Of a stretch of 26,353 nucleotides of DNA, positions 16,353 through 22,553 are shown piece after piece. Each line of letters opens with the position of its first letter. The stretch's first letter is position 1. The notes beneath the pieces are model-generated. The model saw nothing but the letters and a program-made list of their open reading frames with translations. It did not search any database and was not told where the DNA came from. The DNA comes from CAVSWN01 sp046728115. Lineage in GTDB: Bacteria; Acidobacteriota; Vicinamibacteria; Vicinamibacterales; CAVVIG01. The stretch is from positions 1-26,353 of the forward strand of contig JBKPDW010000582.1 in assembly GCA_046728115.1 (NCBI GenBank), written 5' to 3'. The position numbers and the translations under genes are program-made.

Positions 16353-17165
16353 ATGCGCGCGCGATTGGTCCTCTGGGCCTTCGTTGCCACGCTCGCGACG
16401 GCAAGCGGCGCGAGAGCGGACGATCGTTATTACCTGGCGCTCGGCGATTCACTGGCCATCGGCATTCAACCCGCGGCCAACGGCGATTACGTTCCAACGA
16501 ACCATGGTTACGTAGACGACCTGTACGCCCTCTATCGACTTCGTGTGCCCGGCCTGAAGCTGACGAAGCTTGGATGTTTGGGCGAGACGACCACTTCCAT
16601 GATCTCCGGTCAAGGACCCGGATCCAGCTGCCCGTATCCGGGCAGTCAGCTCTCTGCCGCGGTCTCTTTCCTGATGACGCATCACGTCGTCCTCATCACC
16701 CTGGATATCGGCGCCGACAACCTGCTGGAGTGCCTGAACCTCACGAGCCCGGTCGATCCAACGTGCGTGACAAACGCGTCGGGCACAGCCTTCGGCGATC
16801 TCTTCATCATCCTGGGAACGTTACAGACATGGGCGCCGGACGCGCTGATCGTCGGCATGAACTACTACGACCCGTTCCTGGCCGCCGCCATCTTCGGTCC
16901 AACGGGGCAAGTGCTTGCCGCAGCGTCGCTCGCAGCTACCACTTTCTTCAACAATGCGCTGGAGAGCGTTTACCAAATCTTTCAGGTACCCGTTGCGGAT
17001 GTTGCCGCAACATTCCGCTCCCAGACCTTTCCAATCAACGTTTTCCTGGCGTTGACGTGGACCTGGATGGGTGCCCAACCGCCCAGGGGACCGGACGTGC
17101 ACCCGAACGCCCTCGGATATTTTGCGATTGCGTCGGCATTTTCGAAGGCGATCATCACCCCTTAG
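16353..17165 (+). CDS. secreted SGNH/GDSL-family hydrolase
   Basis: 270 residues with a signal peptide (MRARLVLWAFVATLATASGARA, cleavage near 22) and Shine-Dalgarno AAGGAGA. SGNH blocks are visible: LGDSLA with nucleophile Ser33; LGCLGETTTSMISG (block II Gly); IGADNLLEC (block III, Asn of the oxyanion hole); and PDVHPNALGY near the C terminus with His250. The acid usually sits three residues before the His (DxxH). Here Asp248 is only two residues before, a D-x-H variant that I recall from some actinobacterial members. Likely an esterase or lipase acting on acylated substrates outside the cytoplasm. Several Cys in the middle (LGC, SSCPYPG, LEC, PTC) may form disulfides, fitting an exported enzyme. 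Substrate unknown. Confidence 0.88.
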   Translation: MRARLVLWAFVATLATASGARADDRYYLALGDSLAIGIQPAANGDYVPTNHGYVDDLYALYRLRVPGLKLTKLGCLGETTTSMISGQGPGSSCPYPGSQLSAAVSFLMTHHVVLITLDIGADNLLECLNLTSPVDPTCVTNASGTAFGDLFIILGTLQTWAPDALIVGMNYYDPFLAAAIFGPTGQVLAAASLAATTFFNNALESVYQIFQVPVADVAATFRSQTFPINVFLALTWTWMGAQPPRGPDVHPNALGYFAIASAFSKAIITP

Positions 17166-17202
17166 AGCTGAAGCGATAGTCGCTGCCGCAAGACGCCAGC
17201 GT

Positions 17203-17835
17203 TTACTTCGGCGTCCTGGCCTTGTAGAAAAAGTAGTCGGCGGTGTAAGGCGACAGCGCGATCGCGCCGATGGTCGCCGCCATGCAGCCGGTCGAAGGTG
17301 CGATGCCTCCGGACGTGTTCAAGCGCTGGATGTACGCGGTCTGCGTCAGAAAGGAGCCGCCCAAAGGCCCGAGCGCTGATCCAACTCTTTCGAGCAGCAG
17401 CCAGGGGATCGCACCTTGCTCGACGAACGATGGATCGTCCGACGATGCCACCGATTTCGCCCACACCCGGCTGCTGTCAAAGGAATGCTGCCAGGTCGGG
17501 CGCGGTCGGCCCTGCTCGGACGTATCGGGGTTGGGACTCAGAAAGTGCGTCGTGACCTGCTGGAGAATCTGGTCGTTGAACGTGAGAAAGAGGGTCGCCT
17601 GCGGCGCCACGAACGTCCAGGCCGCACCGCCCGGTGTCGGCAGACAGACGTAGTTTTGTGTGCCCACGGCGTGAGCAGTGAAAAAAAGTACGTGCCCGGC
17701 GGGCACTTCGATTTTCGTCGGCACAGGCGGCACACTGCCGCCAGCGACGAGGCTCGTCTGGGCCATCAGAGTAGTACTCGTCAGGCCGACAATGAATATG
17801 CAGGCCGTGATCAGCCGCACAACATGAACGGTCAT
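17203..17835 (-). CDS. DUF3455-family exported protein
   Basis: 210 residues with a signal peptide ending near LMAQ (about residue 26). The body matches the DUF3455 pattern: VPPVPTKIEVPAGHVLFFTAHAVGTQNYVC, then a GAAWTFVAPQATLF segment, HFLSPN, a run including IPWLLLERVG, and the ending IQRLNTSGGIAPSTGC with PYTADYFFYKA. The family is widespread in bacteria and fungi and its function is not known. A Shine-Dalgarno-like GGAG precedes ATG 17835-17833. It lies 91 bases downstream of the kinase-TPR gene on the same strand, and its stop faces the SGNH gene across 37 bases. Whether it shares a transcript with the kinase is not clear. Confidence 0.86.
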   Translation of the reverse strand: MTVHVVRLITACIFIVGLTSTTLMAQTSLVAGGSVPPVPTKIEVPAGHVLFFTAHAVGTQNYVCLPTPGGAAWTFVAPQATLFLTFNDQILQQVTTHFLSPNPDTSEQGRPRPTWQHSFDSSRVWAKSVASSDDPSFVEQGAIPWLLLERVGSALGPLGGSFLTQTAYIQRLNTSGGIAPSTGCMAATIGAIALSPYTADYFFYKARTPK

Positions 17836-17926
17836 CGCTCGTCTCCACTTTTCGACTGGGCGACATTGCCCGCTACTTCAAAGATCGAGAACGGAAGAAA
17901 GAAGACGACACGCGACCGTTGTCGCG

Positions 17927-18861
17927 TCAGCGATAGGCGCCGGCCTGGTTCGGGCGTCCCCACGCCTGATAGAGCGAGACGAGCCGCGCGCGGTTGTCGA
18001 GCCGCTCGCGCTCCTGCTGTCCCGGAACTGGCTCGAGGCTGCTGGCCGCTTCGAGCAGCAGCGCCTCGGCTTCGTCGTAACGCGCCTGGGCGGTCAGTGC
18101 GGCACCCAGCAGGCTTTGCACCGTGGCGATACGCCAGTCACGAGGCGGATAGAGGCGCTGACGCACGTCGAGCGCATGACGGAGCACGCCTTCGGTTGCC
18201 GCGGCCTGGCCGCGCTCAATTTGTACGCGCGCGAGGTTCAGCGCATAGAGGACGACGCGTGGATGATCGTCGGCCAGCTGAAGCCGCCCGATTCGGAGCG
18301 CTTCCTCGAGCATGGTCTGCGCCTCCTCGAGGCGTCCCTGCGTCTCCGCTATGCGCGCAAGATTGTTCAATCCGACCGCGTACTGCGGACTCACCTGACC
18401 GAACACACGTCGATCCAGCCCCAGCAACTCTCGAAACAGTGCTTCAGCGGCGACTGTGTTGCCTTTCGCACCCAGGATCAGACCGAGATTCCCCTTCGCC
18501 GTGATCACGTTGGGATGATCTGCACCGAGCAGGCGCTCGCTCGTGGCGACGTTCTCCCGACTCAGCTGCTCGGCGGGATCGAGTTCGCCTCGTTCGAGCA
18601 GCAGAAGCGCGAGTTCGTTCTTGCTCGTCGCAGTCTCGCGGTGCTCCTCGCCGAATATTTTTCGCCGAATGGCCAGCGCCTCCCGAACCGGCGCCTCGGC
18701 CTCGGCGAATCGACCTCGATCCCTCAGCACTCTGGCGAACTCGACGAGCGTGACGGCGAGGTCCTTGTGATCGGGACCGAGCAGCCGCCGCCGCAACGCA
18801 AGACTCTCGACGAGCAGCGGCTCGGCCGCGGCAAAGTTGCCGGCTTCGCGGTACAGGACCC
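17927..18861 (-). pseudogene. C-terminal TPR part of the serine/threonine kinase, in the shifted frame
   Basis: About 310 residues of tetratricopeptide repeats continue the kinase gene at 18724-20466 but in another frame. From the G run at 18861-18859 this frame reads VLYREAGNFAAAEPLLVESL and then RRRLLGPDHKDLAVTLVEFARVL. That is the natural continuation of NDLG at the end of the kinase frame. At least six TPR-type units follow, each with the alternating A/L/A pattern and the 'hP' spacer (for example GEEHRETAT, GADHPNVIT, ADDHPRVVL). They end at ...QAGAYR. An internal TTG at 18796 could in theory start a separate TPR protein, but no Shine-Dalgarno was seen. TPRs in such kinases usually mediate protein partners on the far side of the membrane segment. 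Confidence 0.75.
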
Positions 18862-20466
18862 GAGATCGTTGAGACTCTGGGCCACGTGCGCGTTCTCGGT
18901 TCCGAAGGTGCGGCGGCCGATTGCAAGTGCCTGCTCCAGCAGCGGGAGCGCCTTGTCGCGGAGTCCCATGCGTTGGTATGTGCGGCCGATGACCGTGAAC
19001 ATCTCGGTCTGGAGTTCGGGGCGATCGGCGAGATCCCGGGCAATGCGCTCCGCGCCGATGTCGAGCAGATTCTGAACGGTCGGCTCCTTCGCGTCGGGCG
19101 TTCTGTAGGGATCGGCGCCGGTCAGCAATCCCGTGAGCAGCTCGCTCACCTTCGAGGCCTTATCTGCCTCCAGCCTCGCGCGGTCGCGTTCCCGCGTCAG
19201 CTGCACCGTGTAGAACGCGACGAGGCCCACCACCAGGGCGACGGCAATCGTGGCGGCGGCGAGGATGTGGCGATGGCGCCGCGCGAATTTCGCGACGCGG
19301 TATCCGAGCGCGTCGGGCCGCGCGCCGATTGGCTGGTCGTCGAGGAAGCGCCGCAGGTCGTCGGCGAACTCCGCGACCGACGCGTAACGTTCCGCCGGAT
19401 TCTTCTTCAGCGCCTTGCCGAGGATGGTGTCGAGATCGCCGCGCAGTATGCGGCGCAGCCGATCGGGAGTCGTCGCGCGCTGCACGGCGAGCGTCGCGGA
19501 TGCGGCGGGATCGGCGGCGTCGTGAACTGCCGCAGACAGGCGCGTCGGGTCCGTATCGGCCACGGCCTTCACGAACTCCGCGGGCGAGCGCGCATCCACG
19601 CCGGTCGGGTGACGGCCGCTCAGCAGCTCGAACAGCAGCACGCCCAGCGCGTACACGTCGGTGGCGGTCGTAATCCGGCCGCCGGTGACCTGCTCGGGCG
19701 CGGCGTATTTCGGCGTCAGCGCGTGGCTGCCCTCGACGGTGAGCAGCGTCGCGGGGTTTTCCCGATCGTCCTCGAGCAGCTTGGCGATCCCGAAGTCGAC
19801 CAGCTTCACCTGGCCGCTGGCCGTGACGAGAACGTTCGACGGCTTCAGATCGCGGTGCACGATCAGGTTGGCGTGCGCGTGCGCGACGGCCGACTGCACG
19901 TTCAGGAACAGTCGGATTCGATCCTCGATGCCGAGCCGCTCATCGTCGCAGTACCGATCGATGTGCCGGCCGTCGACGTGCTCGAGCACCAGATACGGCT
20001 GGCCGGTGCCCGTGACGCCGGCGTCGATGAGCCGCGCGATGTGCGGATGCGTGAGTCGCGCGAGGATGGTGCCTTCGCGCTTGAAGCGTTCTTCGCCGGC
20101 GCGGCCGACGAGCGCAGCGTTCAGCAGCTTCAGCGCGGCCCGTCCCTCGAAGCGGCCGTCGCTTCGCTCGGCCAGCCACACGCTGCCCATGCCGCCATGG
20201 CCGATGGGAGAGAGGAGCGTGTACGCGCCGATAGTGACGCCGGCCAGCGATGGTGGTGGCGTCTGGACGGACGCGGAAGCATCGAGAAATCCCTCAGCGC
20301 TGAGCTGGCGGTGTTCGGCGAGGAGCGCTTCGACGTCGGCAGCCACCTCGGGATCCTCGGCTCGCAGGGAGGAAAGGCAGGCCTCGCGTTCGCGTGGAGG
20401 CAGCTCCAGCGCCTGGTCGAGGTAGTGGCTGGCGCGCTGCCAGCGTTGATGGTCGATGACGCCCAT
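18724..20466 (-). CDS. transmembrane serine/threonine protein kinase, N-terminal part of a frameshifted gene
   Basis: 580 residues in this frame, of which about 536 are genuine. The kinase domain spans about 78-375: P-loop GHGGMG (89-94), Lys113 (AALK), Glu131 on helix C, catalytic loop HRDLKPSN (204-211), DFG (224-226) and APE (256-258). All catalytic residues are intact, so an active Hanks-type kinase is expected. Residues 1-75 are a helical region typical of acidobacterial kinases. A transmembrane helix lies at about 400-421. The TPR region begins at about 440. After NDLG (Gly536) the frame turns into Cys/Ser/Arg-rich sequence and stops, while the TPR homology continues in the -1 frame. 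With one extra G at 18859-18861 the protein would be 846 residues. The gene starts 46 bases after the ECF sigma factor stop. Confidence 0.88.
   Translation of the reverse strand: MGVIDHQRWQRASHYLDQALELPPREREACLSSLRAEDPEVAADVEALLAEHRQLSAEGFLDASASVQTPPPSLAGVTIGAYTLLSPIGHGGMGSVWLAERSDGRFEGRAALKLLNAALVGRAGEERFKREGTILARLTHPHIARLIDAGVTGTGQPYLVLEHVDGRHIDRYCDDERLGIEDRIRLFLNVQSAVAHAHANLIVHRDLKPSNVLVTASGQVKLVDFGIAKLLEDDRENPATLLTVEGSHALTPKYAAPEQVTGGRITTATDVYALGVLLFELLSGRHPTGVDARSPAEFVKAVADTDPTRLSAAVHDAADPAASATLAVQRATTPDRLRRILRGDLDTILGKALKKNPAERYASVAEFADDLRRFLDDQPIGARPDALGYRVAKFARRHRHILAAATIAVALVVGLVAFYTVQLTRERDRARLEADKASKVSELLTGLLTGADPYRTPDAKEPTVQNLLDIGAERIARDLADRPELQTEMFTVIGRTYQRMGLRDKALPLLEQALAIGRRTFGTENAHVAQSLNDLGSCTAKPATLPRPSRCSSRVLRCGGGCSVPITRTSPSRSSSSPEC
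18859..18861 (-). other. frameshift site in the kinase-TPR gene
   Basis: On the minus strand the sequence is CTC GGG TCC TGT. With four Gs it would read CTC GGG GTC CTG TAC CGC, restoring LGVLYR and the TPR frame. The simplest reading is a one-base deletion in a GGGG run, either real or a sequencing error. No typical X-XXY-YYZ slippery heptamer is present. Confidence 0.8.
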
Positions 20467-20512
20467 ATCGCGTTCGATCCTGGAGATCGGAATCGCCGCG
20501 CGAAAGGCGACA

Positions 20513-21082
20513 TCAGTCCACGCTGATCTCGTCTCGCAGCAGGCGATGGAGGTAGATGCGCGCCTTTTCCCAGTCGCGCTGCACCGTGCGCTCCGATACG
20601 CCCACCATGGCGGCGATTTCTCCGAACGAGAAGCCGCAGAAGAACTTCAAATCGACGATGCGCGCCAGCCGGGCGTCGGCCGACTCGAGATCGTCGAGCG
20701 CCTCGCTCAGACGGCTGAGCTGGTCGGCGTCGGGGGCCGCTTCGGCCAGGTCGGTCTGAATGGACGTGATCTCGAACAGCCCGCCGCGCTTCTGCGCCTG
20801 CCGCCGGCGCGCGTAGTCGATGATGAGGCCCCGCATCACGCGTGCGGCGTAGCCCATGAAGCGATTGCGATCCGGAAACGCCGCGCGATCTCTATCTGAA
20901 ATATCCAGATACGCCTCGTGCAAGAGCGTCGTGGCGCCGAGTGTCACGCCCGCCCCGCGCCTTGCAAGCTCCCGTCGCGCCATCCGGTGCAACTCGTCGT
21001 AGAGGGCCGTGAACAGCTTGTCTGCGGCCGCGTGATCCCCTTGCTCGGCCGAAGCGACGAGTGTCGAAAGAGCAGGATCCAC
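20513..21082 (-). CDS. ECF-type RNA polymerase sigma factor (SigX6-like)
   Basis: 189 residues from GTG 21082-21080. Region 2 is at about 12-95 (TALYDELHRMARREL, TTLLHEAYLDI, FMGYAARVMRGLIIDYARRR). Region 4 is at about 125-185 (DLKFFCGFSFGEIAAMVGVSERTVQRDWEKARIYL), with a clear helix-turn-helix for the -35 element. There is no large C-terminal extension and no anti-sigma gene beside it. Instead the next gene, 46 bases downstream, is a transmembrane kinase. This recalls sigma factors controlled by phosphorylation, such as Vibrio EcfP with PknT; whether that applies here is inference. The start has a weak GGGA upstream. The target promoters are unknown. It is divergent from the DsrE-like gene at 21328. 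Confidence 0.93.
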   Translation of the reverse strand: MDPALSTLVASAEQGDHAAADKLFTALYDELHRMARRELARRGAGVTLGATTLLHEAYLDISDRDRAAFPDRNRFMGYAARVMRGLIIDYARRRQAQKRGGLFEITSIQTDLAEAAPDADQLSRLSEALDDLESADARLARIVDLKFFCGFSFGEIAAMVGVSERTVQRDWEKARIYLHRLLRDEISVD

Positions 21083-21327
21083 GAGATTTCCCGAACGCGC
21101 CTGATGGCGCAGCGACAGGCTACTACGGAGAGGCGTCTGGCCGCCATCACACCTCGAGGGCGTTCGAACCGGTGGCGTTCCTCACGCGTCGTGTCGCTTT
21201 TCGCCGGCGGTTTTCGATATCTCCAGTGCAGGGGTTGGAGTTTCGCGCTGGATACCCTGCGTCGCAACGCGTCAACGGCCACGGAAAGGAACCGGCCACG
21301 TAGATCACCCAACAAGAGGAGATTCCA

Positions 21328-22038
21328 ATGAATTCAACACCGGACGTGCATCGTCGACGTTTCATGGGTGGGATTTTCGGCGCGGCGGCCGCCGCGAGCC
21401 TGTCGATCAGCGGGCGTGCGGCTGCCGCTTCGGAACCGGGGACCGACGCCTGGATCAAGGAGGTGAAAGGCACGCACCGGTGCCTGTTCGACTTCCCGCA
21501 GCATCAGAACGCGATGCCGCTGCTGCACATCCTCAACTACCTCAATACCTACAGCTCGGCCTACAAGACGGGGGCCGGTGAGGTTGGTGCCGTCGGGACC
21601 TTCTATAGCGCGGGTCCGCGATCGAGCATCTCGCTCGGATTCAACGACGCGATGTGGGCCAAGTACGAGCTGGGCGCGTACCTGGGTCTGAAGGACGCCG
21701 CCGGGACGTTCTATACGCGCAACGTGTTCAATCGTCCGACGCCCGACGATCTGCACCTGTTGATGAAGGCCATCGACTCACCGAATATTCCCGCGCTCGC
21801 CGGCGCAGTTCCGGCGCTGGGCATCGAGAGCCTGCAGAAAATGGGCGCCACGTTCATCCTGTGCGCCAACGCGCTCGGAATCTGGGTTCTGGAACTCGAG
21901 GCCAGAGGCAAGGGCAAGGCGGCGGACATCGAGAAAGAACTGCGCGCGAACCTGCTGCCTGGCGTGACCATCGTGCCCGCCATGGTGATTGCGATCGAGA
22001 AGGCGCAGGAAGCCGGCATCAAGTACAACCGGCAGTGA
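21328..22038 (+). CDS. Tat-exported DsrE-like protein
   Basis: 236 residues with a twin-arginine signal (VHRRRFMGG followed by an Ala-rich stretch, cleavage near residue 36) and Shine-Dalgarno AGAGGAGA before ATG 21328. The mature protein ends in a DsrE/DsrF-type pattern: GATFILCANAL (about 173-183), LLPGVTIVPAMVIAIEKAQEAGIKY. The single Cys (about 179) sits where DsrE-like proteins often carry their sulfur-handling Cys, but activity is not established. The N-terminal third has a conserved-looking HRCLFDFPQHQNAMPLLHILNYLNTY. The protein probably folds in the cytoplasm with or without a cofactor before export. No sulfur oxidation genes are nearby. Confidence 0.8.
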   Translation: MNSTPDVHRRRFMGGIFGAAAAASLSISGRAAAASEPGTDAWIKEVKGTHRCLFDFPQHQNAMPLLHILNYLNTYSSAYKTGAGEVGAVGTFYSAGPRSSISLGFNDAMWAKYELGAYLGLKDAAGTFYTRNVFNRPTPDDLHLLMKAIDSPNIPALAGAVPALGIESLQKMGATFILCANALGIWVLELEARGKGKAADIEKELRANLLPGVTIVPAMVIAIEKAQEAGIKYNRQ

Positions 22039-22096
22039 CTGGATCGACGATCGCGAGGCCTGTACTGCGGACCACGGCCGCGCGATCGTCTTCTCC

Positions 22097-22394
22097 TCAT
22101 TTCGCGTTGATCTCGCCGGCGGCTGGATCGAAGCCGCAGCGCTCACGCACCGTCTGCCGAAACGGCGCCTGCTCTTCTGCCGGAATGGCTCCCGCTCTTC
22201 GGGGGTCATGTGCTCCCCGCCTCGGCGACGCGCTCGGCCTTGTTCGCTTCGACAAGCTGGTAGAAAGCGTCCTGCAGAATGACTTTTGGCGTCGCGCGGG
22301 TCTGCCACCCGCCGGCGAATGAAGTTGCGCCGGCCCGTCTTCGCGCGCCGCCATCCTGACGCGCTTTGGCGGCGACGTAACCCGCGTTTTTCAC
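22097..22394 (-). pseudogene. two overlapping small frames, the second broken by a tandem duplication
   Basis: GTG at 22394 opens 62 residues ending FYQLVEANKAERVAEAGST at 22206. Its stop overlaps an ATG (ATGA, 22209-22206) that starts MTPEEREPFRQ. That second frame is disturbed by two adjacent 23-base copies (22155-22177 and 22178-22200, 19 of 23 identical). Removing one copy gives a 29-residue product ending TVRERCGFDPAAGEINAK, stopping at 22097. The amino acid composition looks protein-like and the overlap looks like a translationally coupled pair. I do not recognise either product. It may be the remnant of a small two-gene unit. Confidence 0.35.
22155..22200 (-). repeat. 23-bp imperfect tandem duplication
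   Basis: On the minus strand GAAGAGCGGGAGCCATTCCG+GCA is followed directly by GAAGAGCAGGCGCCGTTTCG+GCA, with four differences. Because 23 is not a multiple of three, the duplication shifts the reading frame of the fragment around it. Confidence 0.7.
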
Positions 22395-22432
22395 TCACGC
22401 TTGTGGACGAATCAAGGGGCGCGCGGATATCC

Positions 22433-22438
22433 TAGAAT
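22433..22438 (+). promoter_or_regulatory. candidate -10 element ahead of the zinc-ribbon ORF
   Basis: TAGAAT fits the TANAAT pattern. The transcription start would be near 22445, five bases before the ATG at 22450, giving an almost leaderless transcript. No -35 hexamer at usual spacing was found. Confidence 0.3.
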
Positions 22439-22449
22439 CCGACCGACCG

Positions 22450-22548
22450 ATGCAGTGCCCGTCGTGTTCAGCGGAAAACCGCGCCGGTAGCCGATTCTGC
22501 TCGCCGTGCGGCCGGCCGATTCTGGACGGCGCGACAGTCGACGATTAG
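22450..22548 (+). CDS. 32-residue zinc-ribbon microprotein or truncated leader domain
   Basis: ATG at 22450 to TAG at 22546-22548. The product begins MQCPSCSAENRAGSRFCSPC and continues GRPILDG. The two CPSC/CSPC pairs form a complete four-Cys zinc ribbon. The same motif is the standard N terminus of much larger proteins (adenylate cyclases, kinases, membrane proteins) in these bacteria. Here it stops shortly after the ribbon. The stop lies five bases before the permease ATG. It could be a genuine microprotein translated ahead of the permease, or the surviving start of a gene whose remainder was lost. No Shine-Dalgarno is visible, but a TAGAAT element is well placed upstream. Confidence 0.5.
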   Translation: MQCPSCSAENRAGSRFCSPCGRPILDGATVDD

Positions 22549-22553
22549 GTCCC

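Larger units (their letters stand above)
22039..22449. other. intergenic stretch with decayed coding sequence
   Basis: 411 bases without a convincing intact gene. The minus strand between 22394 and 22097 carries coding-like fragments described separately. The right end holds TAGAAT (22433-22438), a good -10 match without a clear -35, which could start transcription of the zinc-ribbon ORF and the permease gene. Confidence 0.5.

Noticed and set aside
17192..17215. Bidirectional terminator between the SGNH and DUF3455 genes
   Set aside because: GACGCC and GGCGTC can pair, but the stem is only six bases, the loop is twelve, there is no T tract, and it overlaps the end of the DUF3455 coding region.
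18724..18861. Programmed -1 ribosomal frameshift in the kinase gene
   Set aside because: A -1 shift at GGG would restore the protein, but there is no slippery heptamer and no obvious downstream structure; a lost G in a GGGG run is simpler.
18886..20526. 546-residue open frame on the plus strand
   Set aside because: It is antisense to the kinase domain, has no recognisable motif, and a composition typical of shadow frames.
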